From Microcoleus sp. bin48.metabat.b7b8b9.023 (GTDB taxonomy: Bacteria; Cyanobacteriota; Cyanobacteriia; Cyanobacteriales; Microcoleaceae), in the NCBI RefSeq assembly GCF_013299185.1, contig NZ_JAAFKG010000001.1, forward strand, positions 1-64,000: a DNA stretch of 64,000 nt, given 5' to 3'. A program made the position numbers and the translations under genes. The notes beneath the pieces are model-generated. The model had not been told where the DNA came from, ran no database searches, and worked only from the letters and a program-made list of their open reading frames with translations. Shown piece by piece: positions 56,127-64,000 of the stretch (position 1 is its first letter; the number at the start of each line of letters is the position of its first letter).

Positions 56127-56480
56127 TCATAATGGAATAGACATTATCTGATTGACCCACTCCTCGGCGTTAGAAGCTTCCCAGACTAAGATGAGTGCAT
56201 CAATAGCCTCGCTAATTGGGAGATTTTGAGAAATAATCAGAACTCCTGAACTGTTTTGCGACAGTATGAACTCACCAAACTCGATCGGCATAGTCTTGCG
56301 ATCGTGCGTTACAAGAACTCTGCCATCTCGCGCTGTAATTGCCAAAACTTCCTCGTCTTTCTTGCCTTCAAATCCTGCTGCGTTGGCTGACTTAAAATCT
56401 ATATCTGCTTCTCTGCGGATGGTGCCAGCTACAATTGCTTGCTTTAGATCGGCATCTGCCTGAAATCGAACTTTCATCAT
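56127..56480 (-). CDS. DUF5615 PIN-like toxin candidate
   Basis: A 117-residue protein of the DUF5615 family, second of a two-gene unit with DUF433. Motifs: MKVRFQADADLKQAIV with the early acidic residues, DIDFKSANAAGFEGKKDEEV, and VLVTHDRKTMPIEFGEFI with the later Asp. DUF5615 proteins have a PIN-like nuclease fold and are predicted RNases. It overlaps the antitoxin gene by four bases. The protein appears complete, in contrast to the split copy at 420. Confidence 0.88.
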   Translation of the reverse strand: MMKVRFQADADLKQAIVAGTIRREADIDFKSANAAGFEGKKDEEVLAITARDGRVLVTHDRKTMPIEFGEFILSQNSSGVLIISQNLPISEAIDALILVWEASNAEEWVNQIMSIPL

Positions 56481-56818
56481 AATGCGCCTTTTTTCCGATT
56501 TTGAGCAGTTATCAATTGTTGGTACAGAAGTGGACTTTTTTGTCTCAAAGACTGTTGCAATTCCTTAAATTCTGCTTCACCTTCTTCTAAGTACGCATCA
56601 ACGATTTCTCGGTTGGCAAGATAAAAGGCGATCGCACCATAAACCTGTTCTAGCGAAAGAAGTGGAAAATTTTGGGCAATGCTTTCGGGTGCTTCTCCAT
56701 TCAAGAAGGAATAAACGACTGAATCGAAGGAAATGCGAGTTCCTTGAATCCAATACCCTCCGTTGCGTTGTTCGATATACTGCTTTGTTGGACTGATGGC
56801 TAGTGTCATAGGGATCAT
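56477..56818 (-). CDS. DUF433 antitoxin candidate
   Basis: A 113-residue DUF433 protein: YIEQRNGGYWIQGTRISFDS, then AQNFPLLSLEQVYGAIAFYL and a charged tail. It is longer than the orphan copies, with the tail (about 80-113) probably neutralising the toxin. It starts at either 56818 or 56809. It forms a complete toxin-antitoxin unit with the DUF5615 gene. Confidence 0.9.
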   Translation of the reverse strand: MIPMTLAISPTKQYIEQRNGGYWIQGTRISFDSVVYSFLNGEAPESIAQNFPLLSLEQVYGAIAFYLANREIVDAYLEEGEAEFKELQQSLRQKSPLLYQQLITAQNRKKGAL

Positions 56819-57067
56819 CGCTGCTTTTTATCTAGATTTTAAACGAATTAGATGAGATAGTTAGATTGGCGATCGCCCTTCGCTGCATCCCAAAGTACGC
56901 GCGAGCAAAGCTATCACGTAGGGAATCGCGCATCCCATCCCCACAGCCCGCCACAGACGCAGGAATCGCCCCCAACTAAGCCTGCCAATCCAATTACTGC
57001 CGGATCGGATCTCGAAGTGCCCGAGATCGACTACAGTAAACACAAAATATTATTGGCGGTGATTTAA

Positions 57068-58249
57068 GTGATTGAGACTTTAGCAACAGGAATCGCAGCA
57101 GCCGGTTCGCTGCTGGCATTGGGCGGATTGGGCCTAGAGTTGAACTATCGCCGGACTGGGAGTGCAAATAAACTAGAACTTACAGCCGGAGAATGGCACT
57201 TAGCTATAAACGAACCCAACCGCTATCTGTTGGTTGGCGAAATGGAATTCCGCAATCTGACACAGCGGTTCGAGATTATGTTGCCAGATGTGCGGGCTCA
57301 GGTGAAACTGCTGTCAGACGGAAGTTTAGACGGCGTGACTTCCCAGACAAAAGTCATTCCTTGCCACGAAGACGCAGAAGCAAGAGCAGACGATTACTGG
57401 TTCGGCTATATTGTTAAAGCCAAAAAAACCACGAAAATTAAAGTTTCCGTAGACATTCAAGGGCAAGATTTAAACAAATTGCAGTCAGCTTGGGTGCAAA
57501 TACATTTCATCACCTACGGCCCAAGCGGGCGCATCCCCAGAGTCCGCAATGTAGTAGTCCCGCTGCAATTTCCCAACTCCGACACCGTACCCACAGCCCG
57601 CAATGTCGGCGTTGCAGAAGTCTTCCCAATTCGCACCCACATCCTCGCCGAACTCGACAATCCCGTCGAAATTGTCAAGCGTTACGTGTTACCGCGCGCC
57701 AACAAAGGCGATATTGTCGCCCTCGCAGAAACTCCCCTAGCCTTAATGCAGGGACGCTACCGCCATCCCAGCGAAGTCAAACCCGGATGGGTAGCTAAGC
57801 GAGTCTGCTTGTTTTTCTTGCCGATGTCGAGTTTGGCCACGGCTTGCGGAATGCAGACATTAGTTGATGTAGTTGGGCCTTGGCGTGTAGTGGCCGCATT
57901 TGCGATCGGCTCTATAGCTAAAATATTCGGTAAACCGGGAGTCTTTTACCAACTAGCAGGGGAACAAGCCAGACTAATTGACGACGTTACCGGGACTTTG
58001 CCTCCCTTCGACCAATTTATTGTCCTCGGCCCGGACAATCCGCAGCAAGTTGTAGAAGAAATTCAACGAGAAACCGGACTTGCGGCGGCGATCGTAGACG
58101 CTAATGACTTGAAAGCAGTTAAGATATTAGCAGCGACCTCCGATTTATCGATCGCATTTTTAGAGCAAGCCTTACGCAGCAACCCCGCCGGGAATGCTGA
58201 CGAACGAACACCGGTTGTGTTAATTCGACCTCTGCCACAGAAATCTTGA
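57068..58249 (+). CDS. F420-0:gamma-glutamyl ligase-like protein
   Basis: A 393-residue protein starting with GTG. An N-terminal helix anchor (about 2-24, TLATGIAAAGSLLALGGLGL) precedes a beta-rich domain (about 40-175). The C-terminal half (about 185-393) resembles the CofE family: FPIRTHILAELDNPVEIVKR, GDIVALAETPLALMQGRYRH and YQLAGEQARLIDDVTGTLPP. CofE adds glutamate to coenzyme F420 in other organisms; no F420 synthesis gene is seen here, so another substrate is likely. It is a well conserved cyanobacterial protein, to my recollection, without proven role. Confidence 0.75.
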   Translation: MIETLATGIAAAGSLLALGGLGLELNYRRTGSANKLELTAGEWHLAINEPNRYLLVGEMEFRNLTQRFEIMLPDVRAQVKLLSDGSLDGVTSQTKVIPCHEDAEARADDYWFGYIVKAKKTTKIKVSVDIQGQDLNKLQSAWVQIHFITYGPSGRIPRVRNVVVPLQFPNSDTVPTARNVGVAEVFPIRTHILAELDNPVEIVKRYVLPRANKGDIVALAETPLALMQGRYRHPSEVKPGWVAKRVCLFFLPMSSLATACGMQTLVDVVGPWRVVAAFAIGSIAKIFGKPGVFYQLAGEQARLIDDVTGTLPPFDQFIVLGPDNPQQVVEEIQRETGLAAAIVDANDLKAVKILAATSDLSIAFLEQALRSNPAGNADERTPVVLIRPLPQKS

Positions 58250-58856
58250 GTTGAAGACTGAAAATTAAAAAATCAAACTAATGATTTGAAATTTTTAATT
58301 TTAGATCGATCGAGAAAGGTGAAGAATTAAAAGTTATAAGTTTAAAACCCAAAACTTCCCTGACTCTTCCCCTTTCTTAAAGATATTGGATTTTTTAATT
58401 TTTCTGGTGCAGTTTCGTGCTATTACGGTTCTCAACTTTCGTGAGGGACTCGCCCACAAAAGCGTGTCAACTTAAAGCTAAAAGCCTTTGTATATGTTGT
58501 TTACCGCTGAGGCCAGATCCCCCTAAATCCCCCTTAGGTCGGGGGACTTTGAGAATGCTCCTGTCCCCCCCGACCTAAGGGGGGCTAGGCAGGGCGGTTT
58601 TATTGTCGTCAGACAAATTAGGTACGTAGTTGGGCTTGGGCCCTCTTTCCTAATATTATAAAGAGCGCGCTGAAGCGCAACTACGTACCTTGACTCAAAC
58701 GCGAGCCGACCTTTGAGCGATAATTTTGGTAGTTTGAGATTTCCTATCCTGACAATAAAACCACCCTACTTCTTAAGGGGGAGTAGGGGGCAAGCTAAGG
58801 GGGGATCTGGCCTTAATCACTGGACAGAAGACCAGCACTACGTTTGACATTAAGCT
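58250..58856. repeat. CCCCCTTA-type inverted repeats, no gene
   Basis: GATCCCCCTAAATCCCCCTTA with complementary CCGACCTAAGGGGGG (58514-58585) and a further CTTAAGGGGGAGTAGGGGG arm near 58772 are related to the 41.5-kb repeat. TACGTAGTTG..CAACTACGTA (58623-58689) forms another hairpin. No coding frame is supported. Confidence 0.65.
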
Positions 58857-58926
58857 GACATCAATAACCAATAACCAATAACCAATAACGAATAACCAAC
58901 AACCAATAACCAATAACGAATAACCA
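58857..58926. repeat. AATAACC heptamer array
   Basis: About nine units of AATAACC or AATAACG, all 7 bp apart, immediately upstream of the GNAT gene. Confidence 0.9.
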
Positions 58927-58953
58927 ATTTATACCTTACTTGAGAATTTCTAT

Positions 58954-60273
58954 ATGACTTCATTTCCCTCCCAAAACCAAAACCAGGTTGTGATTCGCCC
59001 GTTTCAGTACCGCGACATCGAAGCGATGGAACAATTGTGCGCGGAAACAGCCGAACAACCAGAAAAACGCAAGGGCGCAAGCTGCGACTTGGTACTAGGT
59101 AAAAAGTTTCAGCAGATTCGTCGCTGGTACGGACTGCTAAAGCTGTTTAGCTTGTTTCCCAACCCTTGTCAGTCCATGTTTCGAGCCCATGTTGCCGAAG
59201 AAGAGGGGACAGTTAAGGGCGTAATTCAGATTTCTCCTTTCAACCGCACCCGCAGCACTTGGCGGATCGATCGCGTCGGGGTAGACCCAGAAGCCCGCAG
59301 CAAAGGCATTGGTTCGATGCTGATGCGGTACTGCTTCGAGGCTGTGTGGGAGGCACGCACCTGGCTGCTAGAGGTGAATGTCGGCGATAAAACTTCCCTG
59401 GCATTGTACCGCCAGAACGGGTTTCAGCCGTTGGCCCAGATGACTTATTGGTCGATCGCCCCGGAACGCCTCCAACAAATGGCCTCCGCGACGCCAGATT
59501 TGCCCAACCTGCTGCCCGTAAGCAACGCCGACGCTCAATTTCTCTATCAACTCGATACCGCATCTATGCCGCCGTTAGTACGTCAAGTATTCGATCGGCA
59601 CATTCAAGACTTCAAAACCAGTTTTTTCGGCGCCTTATTTGAAGGTGTCAAACAATGGCTGAGCAAAACAGAAGTAGTCAGCGCCTACGTATTTGAACCG
59701 CAGCGCAAAGCCGCGATCGGCTATTTTCAGATACAGCTATCCCGCAACGGCCAACAGCCGCACGTCGCCCAGTTGACAGTGCACCCGGCCTACACTTGGC
59801 TGTACCCCGAACTGCTATCCCAAATGGCGCGCCTCGTTCAAGACTTCCCAGTCCAAAGCCTGCAACTGGCTTCCGCCGACTATCAGCCGGAAAGGGAAGC
59901 TTATTTAGAGCAATTTGGAGCCGTGCGTTTGGAACACAGCTTGCTGATGTCGCGATCGGTGTGGCACAAATTGCGCGAGTCCAAGTTAGTCTCCCTCGAA
60001 GGACTCCAGCTATCAGAAATGCTGCAAAGCTTCCAGCCAACTCGCAAACCCGTACCGGGTCGGATGTCCTGGCTCGGCCCGATGGCTGGAGAAGCCACAA
60101 CAGGGCCCGCGTCGTCTGAGATTAAGCCCTTTTTGTTGGACTCCGGAAAAAATCAAGCCGATCGAGTTAACCCTTTGAACAGCCAAATCTCCGAATCTGG
60201 AGCAACAGATGCTAGCAGCATTTTGCCTCTGAATTTGCCGGAATTGCCTCTAGACGGAGACGCCCAAGAATAG
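58954..60273 (+). CDS. GNAT-family N-acetyltransferase
   Basis: A 439-residue protein. The GNAT domain is at about 8-175: VVIRPFQYRDIEAMEQLCAE, the acetyl-CoA loop VGVDPEARSKGIGSMLMRYC (R/Q-x2-G-x-G as RSKGIG) and LEVNVGDKTSLALYRQNGF. A second, weaker acetyltransferase-like domain follows (about 190-320, VAQLTVHPAYTWLYPELLSQ). The last 100 residues are a disordered tail. Double GNAT proteins of this size are known in cyanobacteria; the substrate is unknown. Confidence 0.85.
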   Translation: MTSFPSQNQNQVVIRPFQYRDIEAMEQLCAETAEQPEKRKGASCDLVLGKKFQQIRRWYGLLKLFSLFPNPCQSMFRAHVAEEEGTVKGVIQISPFNRTRSTWRIDRVGVDPEARSKGIGSMLMRYCFEAVWEARTWLLEVNVGDKTSLALYRQNGFQPLAQMTYWSIAPERLQQMASATPDLPNLLPVSNADAQFLYQLDTASMPPLVRQVFDRHIQDFKTSFFGALFEGVKQWLSKTEVVSAYVFEPQRKAAIGYFQIQLSRNGQQPHVAQLTVHPAYTWLYPELLSQMARLVQDFPVQSLQLASADYQPEREAYLEQFGAVRLEHSLLMSRSVWHKLRESKLVSLEGLQLSEMLQSFQPTRKPVPGRMSWLGPMAGEATTGPASSEIKPFLLDSGKNQADRVNPLNSQISESGATDASSILPLNLPELPLDGDAQE

Positions 60274-60579
60274 GACTTAATTCCTGATACGATGTCCGCT
60301 CAATAAAAGGTTTGTAGTGAGGACTTTAGTCCTCTTATTTTATGCGGACTAAAGTCCTCACTACAAACCTTAAATTAACATTTTGTAGTGAGACTTTATT
60401 CCTCTTATTTATGCGGACTAAAGTCCTCACTACAAACTCTAAAAACTTAACTTATTCTTCCCTTCTTCCTTCGTGTTCTTCGCGTCTTCGCGGTTCGTCA
60501 AAAAAAATATTCCGCTAAGAAAGCAGTAAATCTCAAATCTCAAATCTCAAATCTCAAATCTCAAATCTCAAATCGATTA
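60274..60579. repeat. TTTGTAGTGAGGACTTTAGTCC hairpins and heptamers
   Basis: AGGTTTGTAGTGAGGACTTT AGTCC (60308-60332) pairs with 60345-60369; a second, decayed copy lies at 60382-60437. CTCAAAT heptamers run at 60533-60572, just before ruvX. No gene is present. Confidence 0.85.
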
Positions 60580-61041
60580 ATGTCCAACCAAAAATTATGG
60601 ATTTCAGCCCTCGGATTAGATATCGGCAGCAAACGAGTCGGCATCGCCGGATGTGACGGCACTGGTTTAATCGCTACGGGGATTACTACTCTGGTACGAT
60701 CGTCCTTCGATCGAGATGTAGCTTATCTCAGAGAACTCGTGTCCGAGCGAAGAGTGCAAATTTTGGTGGCTGGCCTGCCCTACTCCCTCAACGGAGAAGT
60801 GGGCACTCAAGCCCGAAAAGTCCAGAAATACGCCACTCGCATCGCCACCGCCTTAGAACTCCCCCTAGAATACGCCGACGAGCGCCTGACTTCTGTGGGT
60901 GCAGAGGAACTGATCCAAGCCCAAGGGATGTCCCCTTCGCGAAATAAGGGTTTGATCGATCGCAAAGCAGCGGCCCTGATTTTGCAGCAGTGGCTGGACG
61001 AGCGGAGGCAAAAGATCGGCGCAATTCCCAATCCCGATTAG
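60580..61041 (+). CDS. ruvX: RuvX (YqgF) resolvase-like protein
   Basis: A 153-residue RNase H-fold protein: GLDIGSKRVGIAGCDGTG near the start holds the first acidic residue, ILVAGLPYSLNGEVGTQARK the middle motif and YADERLTSVGAEEL the later acidic motif. The family is linked to pre-16S rRNA processing, and was originally predicted as a Holliday junction resolvase. It is followed by the DUF3727 gene, an order often seen in cyanobacteria. Confidence 0.95.
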   Translation: MSNQKLWISALGLDIGSKRVGIAGCDGTGLIATGITTLVRSSFDRDVAYLRELVSERRVQILVAGLPYSLNGEVGTQARKVQKYATRIATALELPLEYADERLTSVGAEELIQAQGMSPSRNKGLIDRKAAALILQQWLDERRQKIGAIPNPD

Positions 61042-61349
61042 GTGGTAACAGAGGCGTGATATCCTAGTTGTGCAAGTTTGCTACGCACACCTGTAAGCGT
61101 TGACACATGGGAGAAAAATCCCCAGAACCTCGGTACTGAAGCAGCACATAATTGTGATTTGCCCTCAGTGTCGCTCTGGACTCGGCTGAGATTTAAACGC
61201 TGCAATCCTCGCCTGTGGAAAATGCCGCGAGTCTCGCGGTTTAAGTTTGTGGACTGGCGATCGCCCGAAGAGGCCCAATATCGCCACGAAAATCCCCAAT
61301 TGTCAAGCAAAGATTACTGAATTATTGACGGAAAATTAAGATACACGCG
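61042..61349. other. Gap between ruvX and DUF3727
   Basis: A frame of 80 codons without any recognisable motif exists on the plus strand at 61078-61320; it lacks a ribosome site and looks fortuitous. One GCGATCGC site is present. Nothing else is seen. Confidence 0.35.
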
Positions 61350-61925
61350 ATGTCCTCATCCCCATACCGCAAAGAGAATGGTAATTCCCACGAAACGTCC
61401 GTCACCCTGACGGATGAATTTGGGCGATCGCTAACTTGCAACATAGAATATTCGATGAACCTAGAAGGTCAAGAATACGCCTTGCTGTTGCCGATCGACT
61501 CTCCTGTAGAAATTTTTACTTGGCACGGAGACGATACCGACGAAGCAGCAATTCCTGTAGAAGACGAGACCGAAATAGACACAATTTTTGAGACTGCTAA
61601 AGTTGTCCTGCAAGAGCAGAACTTGACACTCCGGCGCACGGCGGTGACACTGACTGTAGTTGGTGAATTGCCGGAATTTCCTGACGAGGATTTGGAGCCT
61701 AATGCCGATCCCGATGAGGAGTCAGAGTTCGAGGAACTAATGTGGTTGACCAGCTTCTATCACGAAGAACAGGAATATGCCATTTATACACCTCTAGACC
61801 CGTTTTTTATCTTGGCTCGAATGAATGATGACGGCAAGCCTGAATTGCTCTCGGAAGAAGAGTTCCAAAGGCTGGAACCGATGTTGCCGATGCTAGAAGA
61901 TCAGTTCTTTGACGAGCTTGATTAG
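61350..61925 (+). CDS. DUF3727 domain protein
   Basis: A 191-residue acidic protein. Two similar halves: a DUF1292-like strand set (VTLTDEFGRSLTCNIEYSMN, YALLLPIDSPVEIFTW) and the DUF3727 half (MWLTSFYHEEQEYAIYTPLD, then FFILARMNDDGKPELLSEEE). The pseudo-duplication is visible as YALLLPID/YAIYTPLD. It is known in cyanobacteria and plastids, with no clear function. It is likely co-expressed with ruvX. Confidence 0.9.
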   Translation: MSSSPYRKENGNSHETSVTLTDEFGRSLTCNIEYSMNLEGQEYALLLPIDSPVEIFTWHGDDTDEAAIPVEDETEIDTIFETAKVVLQEQNLTLRRTAVTLTVVGELPEFPDEDLEPNADPDEESEFEELMWLTSFYHEEQEYAIYTPLDPFFILARMNDDGKPELLSEEEFQRLEPMLPMLEDQFFDELD

Positions 61926-62283
61926 ATATTAAGTGCAGTGGTGCAGGACTTGTTAAGTGCAAAGAAACTGGTTTAGAGTAGGGGCGGTGTCAAGAGTGCC
62001 CGCCCGCTTCGGGTTGATGACGTATGCTCGATCGACCTGCAATCTCTAATTGCAGAAGGCATGATGGCAAAAAGCAGAATATTTGACTATTTTAGACAAA
62101 AGTCAACTGCTCGGTCGATCGAACTTTTTTCCTGATTCCGCCTTCCTGTCAGCTCGGGCTATAGAATTGGGCAGCGTGAAGGGCATATTTTCAAGGGCTG
62201 GTATCCGTAACTTTTCGGTCATCAATCGCAAGTCATCAGTCATTAGTCGCTACTTAATCGCCGCTTATCGAGGACAACGGATT
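61926..62283. other. Gap upstream of mltG
   Basis: The mltG frame stays open back to a TTG at 62083, but these codons do not look protein-like (MTILDKSQLLGRSNFF). ATCAATCGCAAGTCATCAG (62221-62239) resembles the dispersed repeats. No other gene is seen. Confidence 0.35.
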
Positions 62284-63408
62284 ATGAGTAAAGAACAACT
62301 GACCAAAGGCAGCGCGCGCGAGGGCCAAAAAAAATCCCCGAAAGTCTCTAAATGGTTGTTTTATCTGGCGTTACTGCCTGCAATTTGGGGAGTTTGCGCT
62401 TGGCAGGGCTGGGCTTGGTGGAGCTGGGCTTCTGCCCCTCCTAAAACAGCCGCCGAGTCAACTTCCCCGTCCAAGGATGCTGCTGTTTCGATTCAAATCC
62501 CCCCCGGTACTTCCAGTCAAAAAATCGGGCAGGATTTGGAAGCGGCGGGCTTAATTCGATCGGCAGGAGCATGGAATATGTGGGCTCGCTGGCTGACTAT
62601 GCAAAACCGCGACGGAGGTTTTAAAGCCGGAACTTACCAACTGTCACCGACTCAGCCTCTGAGTGCGGTTGCTGAAAAAATTTGGAAGGGTGAAGTCGTA
62701 CAGCAGAGTTTCACGATTCCCGAAGGGTGGTCATTGCAACAAATGAGCACTTATTTTGAAGCCCAAGGTTTTTTTCCAGCTAAGGATTTTATGGCGGCGG
62801 CGAGTCAAGTTCCCTACGCTGATTACCCTTGGCTGCCCAGCGGCTTGCCTCATTTGGAAGGGTTTTTGTACCCGGATACTTATCAGCTAGACGGCGATGC
62901 AGTCAGCCCGCAAGCTGTGATCAAACAAATGCTCGGCCGTTTCGAGCGGATAGCTTTACCGGTCTTTCAAAAAAATCAGAACAATACTAAGCTGTCTTTG
63001 AAAGAGTGGGTGACGCTGGCGAGTATTGTGGAAAAAGAAGCTGTGGTTGCTTCCGAGCGCCATCGCATTGCTGGGGTGTTTACCAGCCGCTTGAATAAGG
63101 GCATGAAATTGGGTTCCGATCCGACGGTGGAATACGCTCTCGGCATCAGACAAACGAAGGAGAAACCTCTGACTTTTAAGCAGGTGGAAACGCCTTCTCC
63201 CTACAATACCTATATGAATGTAGGGTTGCCGCCAACTCCTATCGCAGCTCCGGGAATCGCAAGTCTGGAAGCGACTCTGGCTCCTGAAAATACAGAATAC
63301 CTGTATTTTATGGCTCGATACGACGGCACTCACATTTTCAGCCGCACTCAGGCGGAACACGATGCTGCTGTGGCTCAAGTTGACCAGAAAGTGCGATCGG
63401 GTCAATAG
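62284..63408 (+). CDS. mltG: Endolytic transglycosylase MltG
   Basis: A 374-residue cell-wall enzyme from ATG 62284, which ends growing glycan strands by cutting at the membrane. One transmembrane helix lies at about 24-45 (KWLFYLALLPAIWGVCAW). The LysM-like and YceG domains follow: VSIQIPPGTSSQKIGQDLE, IPEGWSLQQM, then HLEGFLYPDTYQL. The catalytic Glu is in TLASIVEKEAVVASER. The end GLPPTPIAAPGIASLEATL is standard. The next gene downstream is the yqeG-type phosphatase. Confidence 0.94.
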   Translation: MSKEQLTKGSAREGQKKSPKVSKWLFYLALLPAIWGVCAWQGWAWWSWASAPPKTAAESTSPSKDAAVSIQIPPGTSSQKIGQDLEAAGLIRSAGAWNMWARWLTMQNRDGGFKAGTYQLSPTQPLSAVAEKIWKGEVVQQSFTIPEGWSLQQMSTYFEAQGFFPAKDFMAAASQVPYADYPWLPSGLPHLEGFLYPDTYQLDGDAVSPQAVIKQMLGRFERIALPVFQKNQNNTKLSLKEWVTLASIVEKEAVVASERHRIAGVFTSRLNKGMKLGSDPTVEYALGIRQTKEKPLTFKQVETPSPYNTYMNVGLPPTPIAAPGIASLEATLAPENTEYLYFMARYDGTHIFSRTQAEHDAAVAQVDQKVRSGQ

Positions 63409-63783
63409 ATGGGCAAGGACTAATACATATAGCCTTTCGAGCTGCCCTATGAGGTACTCATGGGCATAGGGCATAGGGCATAGGGCATAGGGCATAGGGC
63501 AGCCTCCGTGGGCATACCTCACCACGCTTGAGAACCGCTAAAAGTAAAAAGTCAAAAGTTATATTGGATTCGGCTACATCGGAATTATACCGAGCGTTTG
63601 AAGGTTCTCAGGAGCAAGCGGGACAGCACTACACTCCGAAAATGCTGATTCGGATGCAAACGAAAACGATATTACAAAGCAAAAGCCATAATTATTGACT
63701 TTTTACTTTTGACTTTTTGAATGTTTAACTTCCCGCTTCTTATTTCTCAATCTAAAATCTAAAATCTAAAATCTAAAATCATT
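63409..63783. repeat. GGGCATA and AATCTAA heptamer arrays
   Basis: GGGCATA is repeated about six times at 63460-63500. A second heptamer array, AATCTAA, lies at 63750-63780. Between them is a short purine-rich segment without a gene. Confidence 0.85.
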
Positions 63784-64000
63784 ATGACTTGGGGAAAACT
63801 ACTACAGCCAGACTTAGTTCTAGGCAATTCGATCGTAAATTTAACGGCTGATATTCTTGAGAAATATCAGATTAAAGGATTAGTGTTGGATGTGGATGAA
63901 ACCCTCGTTCCCATTACAGCAATGAATGCTTCTGAGGAACTCAGCCTGTGGGTGGCAGAAATTAAACCCATAGTATCCCTGTGGTTGGCGAGCAATAATT
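63784..64000 (+). CDS. YqeG-family HAD phosphatase (partial)
   Basis: The first 72 codons of a HAD IIIA-type phosphatase, running off the window. It has the family start MTWGKLLQPDLVLGNSIVNL and the catalytic motif LVLDVDETLVP, with its nucleophilic Asp. Members are bacterial homologues of mitochondrial phosphatidylglycerophosphatase. Order after mltG is typical in cyanobacteria. The C-terminal part is outside the window. Confidence 0.9.
   Translation, partial: MTWGKLLQPDLVLGNSIVNLTADILEKYQIKGLVLDVDETLVPITAMNASEELSLWVAEIKPIVSLWLASNN

Noticed and set aside
61078-61320. 80-codon frame between ruvX and DUF3727
   Set aside because: Weak start, no motif; probably fortuitous.

Overview
This window looks like chromosome from a filamentous cyanobacterium, most like the Microcoleus/Oscillatoria group. 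That assignment is inference. The evidence is: very frequent GCGATCGC (HIP1-type) octamers, an ado/aar alkane pair, P-II with the cyanobacterial Ser49 T-loop, several XisH/XisI and DUF433/DUF5615 gene pairs, a GUN4-type kinase, a CHAT/TPR protein, a PATAN-free set of hybrid histidine kinases, and many tandem repeats with a 7-bp period. No rRNA, tRNA or CRISPR array was recognised.

Layout. 0.2-2.2 kb: a DUF433/DUF5615 toxin-antitoxin locus whose toxin gene is split by a tnpB-only IS200/IS605-type element; joining the flanks restores the toxin frame exactly. 2.3-6.1 kb: glycogen phosphorylase, a MITE-like inverted repeat and a DUF429 protein. 6.3-13.4 kb: accessory stretch with a Uma2 nuclease, a ribbon-helix-helix regulator, xisH/xisI, two unknown membrane or exported proteins, two PIN-toxin fragments and a large exported TPR-CHAT protein. 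14-17.7 kb: tnpB relic, dnaK, a DUF4112 protein, a probable 6S-type structured RNA and a small conserved protein. 17.9-21.4 kb (minus strand): three tandem genes sharing a beta-strand/helical module, coiled coils and pentapeptide repeats, with a broken copy and a relic nearby. 21.5-24.9 kb: two DUF433 genes, a second xisI/xisH pair, a ParB-like HTH protein followed by a 4 x 108 bp tandem repeat, and a small membrane protein. 25-27.5 kb: a complete second tnpB and a sugar ABC permease.

27.7-33.8 kb is a lipid/hydrocarbon block: aldehyde-deformylating oxygenase, acyl-ACP reductase, a TerB-like protein, accA (malonyl-CoA supply), a short-chain dehydrogenase and folE. 34-41.5 kb is core metabolism: phosphohexomutase, metallophosphatase, RdgB, P-II (glnB), an MFS carrier and acetolactate synthase with a zinc-ribbon tail. 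42-50.9 kb: GUN4-type protein kinase, lone HicB, FGGY sugar kinase, small proteins, a nuclease-fold protein, PcrA/UvrD helicase, DUF1232 and SIMPL proteins. 51-55.1 kb: a pair of histidine kinases with receiver domains, probably one operon. 55.5-56.8 kb: an SH3 protein carrying an in-frame xisH relic, then an intact DUF433/DUF5615 pair. 57-64 kb: F420 ligase-like protein, GNAT protein, ruvX, DUF3727, mltG and the start of a yqeG-type HAD phosphatase.

The strongest observations are the IS-split toxin (an exactly reconstructable insertion), the three-gene coiled-coil/pentapeptide locus with its relics, the quadruplicated gene end at 24.2-24.6 kb, the xisH relic fused to an exported protein, and the recurrent 7-bp repeat periodicity. 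None is proven to be a new system; the three-gene locus at 17.9-21.4 kb is the best candidate for undescribed biology.
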